Origin: Streptacidiphilus fuscans
GTDB lineage: Bacteria; Actinomycetota; Actinomycetes; Streptomycetales; Streptomycetaceae
Length of the DNA: 64,000 nucleotides
Reading direction: 5' to 3'
Assembly: GCF_015690355.1 (NCBI RefSeq)
Contig: NZ_JADPRT010000003.1
Location: 336,464-400,463, forward strand
Shown here: positions 9,508 through 17,284 of the stretch, in pieces
How positions within the stretch are numbered: the first letter of the stretch is position 1
Layout: every line of letters starts with the position of its first letter
Position numbers and translations under genes: made by a program
The notes under the pieces: model-generated
The model's input: the letters and a program-made list of their open reading frames with translations, nothing else
Told to the model about the DNA's origin: nothing
Databases searched by the model: none

Positions 9508-10266
9508 TCAGATGGTGAACGACAGCCGGTCCATCACCGCCCCGACCCGCATGGCGAGCCGGTCGGCAGCTGCGGAGAGCCGATGCGCCTGAGCGACCGG
9601 CAGTGACAGACCGATGGTGCACAGCGCGGCGCCGACCATGATCGGTACGGCCGCGCAGACCACTCCTGGCAGGTATTCCTGCTGCTCCAGCACCGGACGC
9701 GCCGGATGGCGGGCGTCGAGTCTGCGCAGCAGGACGGTCGAGTCGGTCACCGTGCGCCGGGTCAACGACTGCGGACGGTGACGCGAGAGGTAGTCAAGGC
9801 GGCCCTCCCGATCGAGTTGGCCGAGAAGGCACTGCCCGACGGCGTGGGCGTTGCCGGTGACGCGAAAGTCGGCCCACTCCTCGACGGCCGGAACGCCCGG
9901 CGCCTCGGAGACGTCGACGACCTCGATCTCGCCGTCGCGGTAGGTGGCGAAGTAGGTGGCCGCGCCGAGTTCGTCGCGCAGCCGGTCCAGGGCGGACGCG
10001 ATCGCGTCCCGTCCCTGGGAGACCTGGTGGTTGCGGCCGAGCGAGCCGACCGCCTCGCCGAGGACGTACTCGCCGTCGACGCGGCGCAGATAGCCCTCGT
10101 GGGTCAGCGTCCTGAGCAGGTGGTACGTGGTGGCAAGGGGGAGTCCGGCCTGACGGGCGAGCTGTTTGGCGGTCGCGCCGTCGCCCTGGAGGCCCACGGC
10201 CTCCAGCAGACGGAGCGCGCGCTGGACCGACCCGATCAAGGTCGGCGCGGCCTTCTCCGTCGCCAT
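9508..10266 (-). CDS. ssgR: IclR-family regulator SsgR
   Basis: 252 residues from the ATG at 10266, which is preceded by GGAGGGG. A winged HTH occupies about residues 8-65 (SVQRALRLLEAVG ... TTYHLLRTLTHEGYL) and the IclR effector-binding domain fills the rest. In S. coelicolor SsgR activates the adjacent ssgA gene. Here the ssgA-like gene begins 90 bp downstream on the same strand, the same arrangement. The intergenic gap is the probable SsgR target. Confidence 0.88.
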   Translation of the reverse strand: MATEKAAPTLIGSVQRALRLLEAVGLQGDGATAKQLARQAGLPLATTYHLLRTLTHEGYLRRVDGEYVLGEAVGSLGRNHQVSQGRDAIASALDRLRDELGAATYFATYRDGEIEVVDVSEAPGVPAVEEWADFRVTGNAHAVGQCLLGQLDREGRLDYLSRHRPQSLTRRTVTDSTVLLRRLDARHPARPVLEQQEYLPGVVCAAVPIMVGAALCTIGLSLPVAQAHRLSAAADRLAMRVGAVMDRLSFTI

Positions 10267-10437
10267 CGCTACCCCTCCAACCGCCGGACATATGCCATTT
10301 GGACGCAACTCCTCCACATAATGCCCTTCAGATCACAGTAATGTCTCGCACCCCAGACGGAGCACCACCCCCGCCAATCGGCGGGGGTGGAAATTTGACC
10401 AGGACTTAACCTGCGCACAACGGAAGCAGGTTCGGGT

Positions 10438-11166
10438 TTGGCTGGATGTCACCTGCGGCACACTCCAGTCGTGGTGGCACAGCACGCTGCAGGAGCAACG
10501 CGACACGCGGTACGACACGCCGAGCGACGCGGGGACCGGCCCGCGCAAACGCCCACGGAAGCGCCCGCGAATCCCCTCGCGGATTCGCTCGAGGCCGCGT
10601 CCTCCGAGCCGCACCGCCCGCCCGGCCAGGGCCGCGCGGAACGCTCGCCCGCCCGGCACGGCGTCCGCCCGGTGGTCAAGCGCACCGCCCGCGCGATCCT
10701 GCTGGACCAGGGGCCCGACGGCCTGGAGCTGGTCATGATCAAACGGACCAAGCCCGGCAAGCAGCCCTACTGGATCACCCCGGGCGGCGGGATGGAGCCG
10801 ACCGACGCCTCCGTGGTCGCCGCCCTCCACCGTGAGCTCTCCGAGGAACTGGGCGGCAAGGCGCGGGACATCGTCCCCGCCTTCGTCGACACCGTCTCCC
10901 ACACGCACCACGAGGACGGCCGCGAACTGCACCCGCACGGCGTGAAGATCCAGCACTTCTTCGTCTGCCGTCTGGCCTCGATGGACCTCTCGCGCCGGCA
11001 CGGACCCGAGGTGGACGAGCCCAACGGCGAGTACGAGATTGTCCGGCTGCCCTTCACCCGCGAGGGCGTCACCTCCGTCAACGTGGTGCCGCCGTCGCTG
11101 CGGGCCTATCTGGCGGCCAACATCGAAGGCGTGACCGCCCTCCTCGCGGACGACCTCGGCGCCTGA
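10438..11166 (+). CDS. NUDIX hydrolase
   Basis: The NUDIX fold spans about residues 75-230 of a 242-residue reading frame. The box reads GGGMEPTDAS...HRELSEELGG: the REL-EE-G half is canonical, while the first conserved Glu is Asp. Substrate (nucleotide diphosphate linked to another group) cannot be inferred. The first 70 residues are low-complexity and the start is uncertain: TTG at 10438, or GTGs at 10471 and 10474, and no clear ribosome binding site supports any of them. Confidence 0.8.
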   Translation: MAGCHLRHTPVVVAQHAAGATRHAVRHAERRGDRPAQTPTEAPANPLADSLEAASSEPHRPPGQGRAERSPARHGVRPVVKRTARAILLDQGPDGLELVMIKRTKPGKQPYWITPGGGMEPTDASVVAALHRELSEELGGKARDIVPAFVDTVSHTHHEDGRELHPHGVKIQHFFVCRLASMDLSRRHGPEVDEPNGEYEIVRLPFTREGVTSVNVVPPSLRAYLAANIEGVTALLADDLGA

Positions 11167-11214
11167 GCGCCTGGTCGCCTGGTCACCCGATGACCCTGAG
11201 CGCCTGACGGAGGC

Positions 11215-13191
11215 TCAGGTGCCGGACCCGGCCTCGGCCCCGGACTCCGTCCCGGACGAGTCGAGGTCGTCGTGGATCCGCTCGGCCGGAACGCCCGCGC
11301 TGAGCAGCATCGCGCGCACCCGCCGGATCATCGCCGACGGCCCGCTGAGGCAGGCCTCGTACCCCTCCCACGGACCGAACCGGGCCAGCACCTCGGACAC
11401 CATCCCGCGTTCCGGCTTCCCGTCGACAAGATCCGCAGGGTCAGCAGGACCAGCAGGGTCAGCGGCGTCCGCAGCCGCCGCTGCCGTGCCCGCCGGAAGC
11501 GCTCGCAGCGTGGCGGCCGAAGTCGACGCGGCTCCGGGGAAGTCGGCGAACTCGGGCTCCGACAACGACGTCCGCACCGTCAGCCACGGCAGCGCCCGGT
11601 CCAACTCCCGTAGCCCGGCGTCCGCGTAGCAGTCCTCGGCGCGGCGCGCGCCGTAGAAGACCTCGACGCGGCGGCGCGTCCCCGCCTTGGCCAGCTCCTC
11701 CACGATGGCGATGATCGCGCCGATCCCCGTGCCACCGCCGACCAGCAGCAGCGGCTCGGGCGCGGCGGGATCGACCACCATCGAGCCGCTCGGCGGACCC
11801 AGCCGCACCACGTCGCCCGGCTGCGCCCGGTGCACCAGCGCGTTGCTCACCCAGCCCGCCGGAACCGCCTTGACGTGGAAGCGCAGCAGCCCGTTCTCGC
11901 CCTCGGGAGCGGACGCCATGGAGAACCGACGCCACACCCGCGGCCACCACGGCACCTCGACGTCCGCGTACTGCCCGGCCTGGTACGGGTAGGGCTGGTC
12001 CGTGCTGAGCGTCACCACGGCCACGTCCCGGCCGACCCGCTCGACGGAGCGCACCTCCCCCTGCCACCAGGCCGGTGAACTCTGCGCCTCCCTGGCCGCC
12101 GCGGCCATCATCACCTGCGAGATCACCGCGAAGACCTTGGACCAGGCCCGCCCGGTCGCTGCGGTCCACTCCCGTCCGCAGTAACGTTCCAGCGCCGCCA
12201 GCAGCGCGGAGCAGACGGGTGCGTAGTGCTCGTCCCGCACCCCGTACTTGCGGTGGCTGCGGGCCAGCCCCTCCAGGTACTCGACCAGCTGCGGCGGATC
12301 GTCCGCCGCGCGACCGGCCTCCAGCAGCGCACGGAACAGCCGGTCGCGGTGCACGTCCATCGCGGCCGGGAAGAGCGCCCGCAACTCCGGACGCTCCAGG
12401 AAAAGCACGGCGTAGAAGTGCGCCGTGGCCCGGTCCGCGATCGGCTCGATCTGGCTGAGGCTCCGTCGGATCAGCACGATGTCCTGCGGTGTCGGCCCGA
12501 CAGGCCCTCTCGGCATGACCCCCGCGCTGCCCGCCTGAGCGGCCGGGGTTCCGCTTCCAGCTGCGGTCCTGGCACCGGCCGAGGCTGCTGTCTCCGCCCC
12601 GCGTCCCACCGTGGACTGGCGCTGACGGGACGCCAGCGGCACGACCGCGACCACCGATCCGGGCAACGGCAGCGGAGGCGGCGGCAACGGGGCCGTCGAG
12701 ATCCCGGACGGGACCGGCACCGGGGCAGGGACGATCGGCATCGGCGGTACCGGTTGCGCGGGAGCCACGGGCACTGTCCACGCCCGACTCCACGCATCGT
12801 CGGGCCCGGCCCAGTTCAGCGCGGGAGCATCGGTGAACATCGGACTGTAGTCCGGCCGTAGCGCCAAAGCCTGCCCAGGCCCGGACGCCTCCGCGTCCCG
12901 CGCGCCGTGGTCCTGCTGGTCCTGAAGCTGCGAGGCGGGCGCCTCGGACTCGCGTTCAGGAGCCGCCCCGGGCCCGGAGTCGGGCTCCTCGTGCGGACCC
13001 GACTCCGCTTCCTGCTCCAGGAGCGCCGGCTCCCGGAACAGCAGTTCGGAGACGTCCGCGGTCGGCGGGCGGGTCAGCTCCAGAGCCGCCGTGGACGGCC
13101 CGGGAGCGGCCTTGGCCGCGTCCACCCGCCTCTCCGCCCGGAGCTGTCGGCGAGGACGACCGTTTCGATTGAGAGCGCTTCCGATCGACAC
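11215..13191 (-). CDS. Globin-reductase fusion (flavohaemoglobin-like) with long N-terminal extension
   Basis: 658 residues from a GTG at 13191 with GGGAG upstream (a TTG at 13260 is the alternative). Order: a disordered Pro/Ala/Glu-rich region to about residue 230; a globin domain (about 235-365) with B10 Tyr in HFYAVLF and proximal His in ARSHRKYGV; an FAD-binding domain with RRFSMAS; and an NAD-binding domain with GGGTGIGAI and CLSGPSAMI. An Ala/Asp/Pro-rich insertion lies in the last domain. The canonical FAD motif RxYS is RFS here, and the distal position, Gln in E. coli Hmp, aligns with His. Likely role: NO or O2 chemistry using NAD(P)H. It follows a thioredoxin and a MerR gene on the same strand. 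Confidence 0.85.
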   Translation of the reverse strand: MSIGSALNRNGRPRRQLRAERRVDAAKAAPGPSTAALELTRPPTADVSELLFREPALLEQEAESGPHEEPDSGPGAAPERESEAPASQLQDQQDHGARDAEASGPGQALALRPDYSPMFTDAPALNWAGPDDAWSRAWTVPVAPAQPVPPMPIVPAPVPVPSGISTAPLPPPPLPLPGSVVAVVPLASRQRQSTVGRGAETAASAGARTAAGSGTPAAQAGSAGVMPRGPVGPTPQDIVLIRRSLSQIEPIADRATAHFYAVLFLERPELRALFPAAMDVHRDRLFRALLEAGRAADDPPQLVEYLEGLARSHRKYGVRDEHYAPVCSALLAALERYCGREWTAATGRAWSKVFAVISQVMMAAAAREAQSSPAWWQGEVRSVERVGRDVAVVTLSTDQPYPYQAGQYADVEVPWWPRVWRRFSMASAPEGENGLLRFHVKAVPAGWVSNALVHRAQPGDVVRLGPPSGSMVVDPAAPEPLLLVGGGTGIGAIIAIVEELAKAGTRRRVEVFYGARRAEDCYADAGLRELDRALPWLTVRTSLSEPEFADFPGAASTSAATLRALPAGTAAAAADAADPAGPADPADLVDGKPERGMVSEVLARFGPWEGYEACLSGPSAMIRRVRAMLLSAGVPAERIHDDLDSSGTESGAEAGSGT

Positions 13192-13297
13192 CTGGGGGTT
13201 CTCCCGTCGGATCCGTGCTGCTCTCCGCAGAGTGGCACGGGTGCACAGTTGATCCGACAAATAGCGGCAAGAAGGGGGCGCATCCGCCCCCTGCGCG

Positions 13298-13654
13298 CTA
13301 CGCTGCCGCGCGCGCCCGCTCCAACGCCTCCGTCACCTCCTGTCCCAGGCGACGCTTGGGCCGCGCGCCCACCACGGTCCAGATGGGTTCGCCCTGCTGA
13401 AAGAGCATCATGGTCGGCATCGACAGCACCCCGTAGGCCGACTGCGTGCCGCCGTTCGCGTCGACGTCGATCGTCACCACCCGCAGCTCCTCGCGTCGCT
13501 CTTCGGCCAGCTGCGCCAGCACCGGCGCCATCATCCGGCACGGCGGGCACCACGCCGCCGTGAACTCCACCAGCACCGGCTTCTCGCTCGCCAGCACCTC
13601 GGCCGCGAAGTCCGCGTCGGTCACCTCGGCGACCAGCTCACTCGTCCCCGCCAT
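13298..13654 (-). CDS. Thioredoxin (CPPC active site)
   Basis: 118 residues from the ATG at 13654, preceded by GAGGGAG. The fold is complete: LVEFTAAWCPPCRMMAPVL contains the active site CPPC in place of the usual CGPC, and the cis-proline loop reads SMPTMMLF. CPPC changes the redox potential relative to CGPC, so this protein may prefer other substrates than the trxA product at 48.5 kb. It lies between a MerR regulator (106 bp upstream) and the globin-reductase gene (106 bp downstream), all on the minus strand. Confidence 0.9.
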   Translation of the reverse strand: MAGTSELVAEVTDADFAAEVLASEKPVLVEFTAAWCPPCRMMAPVLAQLAEERREELRVVTIDVDANGGTQSAYGVLSMPTMMLFQQGEPIWTVVGARPKRRLGQEVTEALERARAAA

Positions 13655-13760
13655 CGGTCCACTCCCTCTCGCTCGTCCTCGTCGCCCATATCGGTAGAAC
13701 GGCTGCACGGCTGCACGGCCTCGCGACTTCGTGGCTACCGGCCTCGCGGCCGTACCCGCC

Positions 13761-14162
13761 TCACTCCGCGTCGAGCTCGCACCGGGCCGGCGGCGGCTCG
13801 TCGGCCGTCACCGCGACCTCGGCACGGGCCAGCTGGGCCCCGACCTGGTCCCGCACCTCGCGCAGCCGCTCGATGCAGGAGTCCAACTCGGCCAGCTTGC
13901 GGCGGTAGACGTCGAGCGAAGCCGGGCAGGAGTCACCGCTCGGGTGCCCCGCACGCAGACACTCGACGAAGGGCCGGGTCTCCTCCAGCTCGAACCCGAA
14001 GTCCTGGAGCAGCCGGATCTGCCGCAGCAGCCGAAGGTCGTCCTCGTCGTAACTGCGGTAGCCGTTGCCGCCGCGTCGCGCGGTCAGCAGACCGCGCGTC
14101 TCGTAGTACCGCAGCGTCCGGGTCGTCGTTCCGGCCCGCCGCGCCAGCTCACCGATGCGCAT
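13761..14162 (-). CDS. MerR-family transcriptional regulator
   Basis: 133 residues starting at the ATG at 14162. The HTH-wing (MRIGELARRAGTTTRTLRYYE) is followed by a coiled-coil dimerisation helix. Two cysteines (ECLRAGHPSGDSC) sit at the start of the sensor region, a pattern compatible with a thiol or metal signal. It probably controls the thioredoxin and globin-reductase genes that follow. An inverted repeat, candidate operator, lies in its upstream region. Confidence 0.88.
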   Translation of the reverse strand: MRIGELARRAGTTTRTLRYYETRGLLTARRGGNGYRSYDEDDLRLLRQIRLLQDFGFELEETRPFVECLRAGHPSGDSCPASLDVYRRKLAELDSCIERLREVRDQVGAQLARAEVAVTADEPPPARCELDAE

Positions 14163-14168
14163 GTCTTC

Positions 14169-14193
14169 GACGTTAGACCTTGCCCCTGACGTC
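14169..14193 (-). promoter_or_regulatory. Candidate MerR operator (inverted repeat)
   Basis: GACGTTA (14169-14175) and TGACGTC (14187-14193) form a 6-of-7 inverted repeat with an 11-bp spacer. On the minus strand the sequence reads TTGACGTCA followed by TAACGTC. It begins 7 bp upstream of the MerR start codon, a usual position for an autoregulated MerR promoter. No convincing -10 element is seen, so this is only a candidate. Confidence 0.4.
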
Positions 14194-14265
14194 AACGCCA
14201 GCACGCTGTCCCGAGCAGGTCGAGGCTCGATGTCCGAGGCCCGAGGGCCGACGCCCGGCGTCGAC

Positions 14266-15117
14266 TCAGGCGCGCGAAGTGTTCGCCTGCGCACTCTGCC
14301 GCAGGATGGCCGGGAGGGTCAGCTCCGCGTACGTGGCGTTCATCGCCGCGACCAGCGCGTCGGCGTCGTCCGGGTGGGCGGCCAACTGCGTGTCGAACTC
14401 CCGCAGGTAGTCGCCGGTGAAGGCGAGCACCCGGCGGGCGTCGTCGTCCTGGCCGGGCGCACGGTGACCGGCGACCAGCCGCTCCGGGCCGAGGCCGCGC
14501 ACCGTCTCCAGACCGGCGAGCCAGTCCGAGCGCTCCTCGGGCGTGGTGTCAGCGGTCCAGACATGGGTGCCGTTGAAGACCACGTCGCCCGCGATCACCG
14601 TCTTCGCCCCCGGGACATGGACGACGGTGGAGGCGTCGCAGTCGCCCTGACCGATGTCCAGCACGTGCACCTCCGCGCCGTCGACCCGGAGCGTGCCCGC
14701 CGGCAGCGGGCCGGGGACGATCGGCGCGGAGGTCACGTCGTCCCCGAAGACCTGCCGCCACTGGGCGACCTTGGCCAGCCCGGTCCGGGTGATCGCATCG
14801 ATCACCACCGGGTCCGCGTAGACGGGCGTGCCCGGGAAGAGGCGGAGCACCTCCTCGGTGCCGAAGTAGTGCTCCGGATGCGGGTGGGTGATCACGATCG
14901 CGCTGAGCGACCGCGCCCGACCGGCGATCCATTCGGCCAGCTCACGGCCGGCGCTCCGGGTCAGCTGGGTGTCGACGAGCACGGCGTGCTCCGGACCGAG
15001 GATCAGCGAGGAGGTGGCGAAGTACGCCCCCTCGGGCCCGGTGAACACCTCGACCTCGACCTCGATCGCTCCTTGAACGCCGGCCGTGCCCTCGTTGCCG
15101 TCGGTGTCCTTCGCCAT
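14266..15117 (-). CDS. Metallo-beta-lactamase-fold hydrolase
   Basis: 283 residues from the ATG at 15117, with GGAAGAGG upstream. The metal site is the HPHPEH variant of HxHxDH (VITHPHPEHYFG), with further ligands in GQGDCDA and in VAGHRAPG. The fold belongs to the glyoxalase II/lactonase-like family. Substrate unknown. Confidence 0.85.
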   Translation of the reverse strand: MAKDTDGNEGTAGVQGAIEVEVEVFTGPEGAYFATSSLILGPEHAVLVDTQLTRSAGRELAEWIAGRARSLSAIVITHPHPEHYFGTEEVLRLFPGTPVYADPVVIDAITRTGLAKVAQWRQVFGDDVTSAPIVPGPLPAGTLRVDGAEVHVLDIGQGDCDASTVVHVPGAKTVIAGDVVFNGTHVWTADTTPEERSDWLAGLETVRGLGPERLVAGHRAPGQDDDARRVLAFTGDYLREFDTQLAAHPDDADALVAAMNATYAELTLPAILRQSAQANTSRA

Positions 15118-15236
15118 CGCCCAGCCTCTTCCAGCTCGTCCAGCCGGCTCGTCCCGGCTCACCGGCGTCCGGCACCTACCGCCGCGGACACAGGTCCATC
15201 GGCATCATGGCAAATTCCACCGGTTCGTCAGGGATT

Positions 15237-16694
15237 TCACCACTTCTCGGCGCGCCAGCCAGCCGGGTCGACCGCGCCGGGGGTGGGCCCGTCGAGGGGG
15301 TACGGCTCCCGGGTCAGCACGAAGGTGCCCATGTCCAGGTGGCTGATCCCGGCTTCCCGTCCCGCCTCGGCCGCCATGTCGGCGCTGCGCACCACGCGCA
15401 TCGTCTCGCCGTGCCAGTAGCCGCCCGTCACCGTCCAGGTATCGCCGTCCCATGCCTCACCGTCGGCCGGACGCAGCAGCGAGACCCGCTCGCGCGGGGC
15501 TGCCAACTGGACCAGCTCCAGCTCGTTCTCGCCGACCAGGCGCAGCCCGCACGCGGTCGGTCCCCAGTACCAGGGGCCGGTCAGCGCCAGCACCGCCGGA
15601 TCGCAGGAGCTCAGCGGGCGCCACGGCTCGGGGAAGTCCGGCTCCCGCTCGGCGACGATGCCGACCAGGTCGGCGGCGAGGTCGCTGACGCTGAAGTTCG
15701 CGGCCGAGGTGGTGTTGGTCAGCACCACCGCGCCCAACCGCTCCTCCGGAGCGATCCACAGCGCGGCCAGGAAGCCGGGCATGGAACCGGTGTGCCCAGC
15801 CAACGCCAGCGTGCCGGTGCGGTTCAGGGCCAGACCGAGGCCGTAACCGTCCTCGCCCGGGGCCTGCGGCTCGCGCATCTCGGCGAGCGTGGCCGCCGAC
15901 AGCACCCGGTCGTCCCCCGCCGCAAGGAACCCTGCCCAGCGGAGCAAGTCGTCGACGGTGGACCAGAGTTGCCCGGCCGGAGCCATCCGCCCGGTCTGCT
16001 GCAACGGCTCGGCGAGGATCACGTCCGCCCACGGATGCACGGCCCAGCCACCCGCGTGCGGCGCCTCCGGGAGGGCCGAGGTCCGTCGCATCCCGAGAGG
16101 GCTCAGCACCTCGCGGTGCAGCACGGTGTACCAGTCGTCGCCCCGCAACCGCTCCACCAGCGCGCCCAGCAGGCCGAATCCGACGTTGGAGTAGTGGAAC
16201 ACCCGCCCGGACTCATGCCGAAGCGGCGGGTCCTGCAGCAGGTCCGCGAGCTCGGGACGCAGCGATCCGTCGGTCCGCTCCCACCACGGCCCCGGCGGCT
16301 CCGCCGACAACCCGGACGTGTGCGACAGCAACTGGCGAACGGTCAGCTCCCCGGCGCCCGGGCCGACGTCCGGCACGTGCTCACCGAGCCGGTCCGACAG
16401 GCGGAGCAAGCCCTCGTCCCGGAGGCGCAGCACCAGCACCGCCACAAAGGTCTTGGTGATCGAGCCGATCCGGAACTGCACGTCCGTGGTGGGCACATGG
16501 CCGTCGACCATGCTGCGCGCGCCCCACCAGAGCGGCTCCCCGTCCCGCAGCACGCCCGCGACGACGCCGGGCAGCCGCGCGTCGCGCTGGGCCACCGAGA
16601 TCCGATGGGCAAGGGCACGCCGGGTCTCCGGCAGCAGGTCGGTGAAGTCGTCGTCACCGACGACATGGCGAGAGTGAGTCTTCGACGTGGGCAT
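15237..16694 (-). CDS. Serine hydrolase of the beta-lactamase/DD-peptidase (class C) fold
   Basis: 485 residues. The nucleophile motif SxxK is SITK in FRIGSITKTF, the YxN motif is YSN in VFHYSNVGFG, and the third motif appears as HTGS in AGHTGSMPGF. There is no signal peptide, so the enzyme is cytoplasmic; family members include esterases and D-amino-peptidases. Start is the ATG at 16694; a palindromic element lies upstream. Confidence 0.85.
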   Translation of the reverse strand: MPTSKTHSRHVVGDDDFTDLLPETRRALAHRISVAQRDARLPGVVAGVLRDGEPLWWGARSMVDGHVPTTDVQFRIGSITKTFVAVLVLRLRDEGLLRLSDRLGEHVPDVGPGAGELTVRQLLSHTSGLSAEPPGPWWERTDGSLRPELADLLQDPPLRHESGRVFHYSNVGFGLLGALVERLRGDDWYTVLHREVLSPLGMRRTSALPEAPHAGGWAVHPWADVILAEPLQQTGRMAPAGQLWSTVDDLLRWAGFLAAGDDRVLSAATLAEMREPQAPGEDGYGLGLALNRTGTLALAGHTGSMPGFLAALWIAPEERLGAVVLTNTTSAANFSVSDLAADLVGIVAEREPDFPEPWRPLSSCDPAVLALTGPWYWGPTACGLRLVGENELELVQLAAPRERVSLLRPADGEAWDGDTWTVTGGYWHGETMRVVRSADMAAEAGREAGISHLDMGTFVLTREPYPLDGPTPGAVDPAGWRAEKW

Positions 16695-16752
16695 GCGCCG
16701 ACGCTAACGCCCTGGGGGTGACCACCGGAAACGAATTGCCGCGACCGCGGAC

Positions 16753-16794
16753 CAAGATCACCAACTGTCACACGCGTGACACTTGACGATCTTG
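16753..16794. repeat. 42-bp palindromic repeat, copy 1
   Basis: CAAGATC (16753-16759) and GATCTTG (16788-16794) bound a 42-bp element whose core is TGTCACACGCGTGACA. The core centre is asymmetric (ACGC). The element begins 5 bp after the leftward YqeY-like gene stop and lies upstream of the hydrolase gene. Confidence 0.9.
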
Positions 16795-16799
16795 ATCCC

Positions 16800-17186
16800 T
16801 CAATCGCCGAACGCCACCAGCACATTGAGCTCGGCCCGCAACCGCTCGGCCTGCTCACCGCGCCCGGCCCGCTCACATGCCTCGACAGCGGCCTCCCGCT
16901 CGGCGACCTCGGCCCGCACGATCGCACGCACGTCCGCCTCCGTCAGCACCCGCCTGTCGACCTCCGCAGCGCCAACCCCGAGCGGGGTCGCCTCGATCGC
17001 CAACGACCCGGGCCGCTCACCCTCCGCCCGCCCGGGCTCGGGCCGCTCGACCGCCTCCGCGTTCTCGATCGCCCCCAACGTCGCCCGCAGCACAGACGCG
17101 GCCACCCGGTCCCGCCCCTTGAGCGCCACCGTCAGAGCATCCCGCAGCCGCTGCCGGATCGGCACCACGGTCTCGTTCGTCGTCAT
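16800..17186 (-). CDS. GatB/YqeY-domain protein
   Basis: 128 residues. The N-terminal part (RQRLRDALTVALKGRDRVAAS) and the helical C-terminus match the YqeY family, which shares the tRNA-binding tail of GatB. The molecular role is not known. ATG at 17186. The middle of the protein is enlarged by a Glu/Pro/Gly-rich insertion. Confidence 0.82.
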   Translation of the reverse strand: MTTNETVVPIRQRLRDALTVALKGRDRVAASVLRATLGAIENAEAVERPEPGRAEGERPGSLAIEATPLGVGAAEVDRRVLTEADVRAIVRAEVAEREAAVEACERAGRGEQAERLRAELNVLVAFGD

Positions 17187-17284
17187 CCTGCGACGCTATC
17201 GCGCAGCCACGTCCACGAGCAGCGCATTTCCCCTTGCGCACCGAACTTGCCCAGGCGCGAACCACACAGGTCCGCGCGCGGCAC

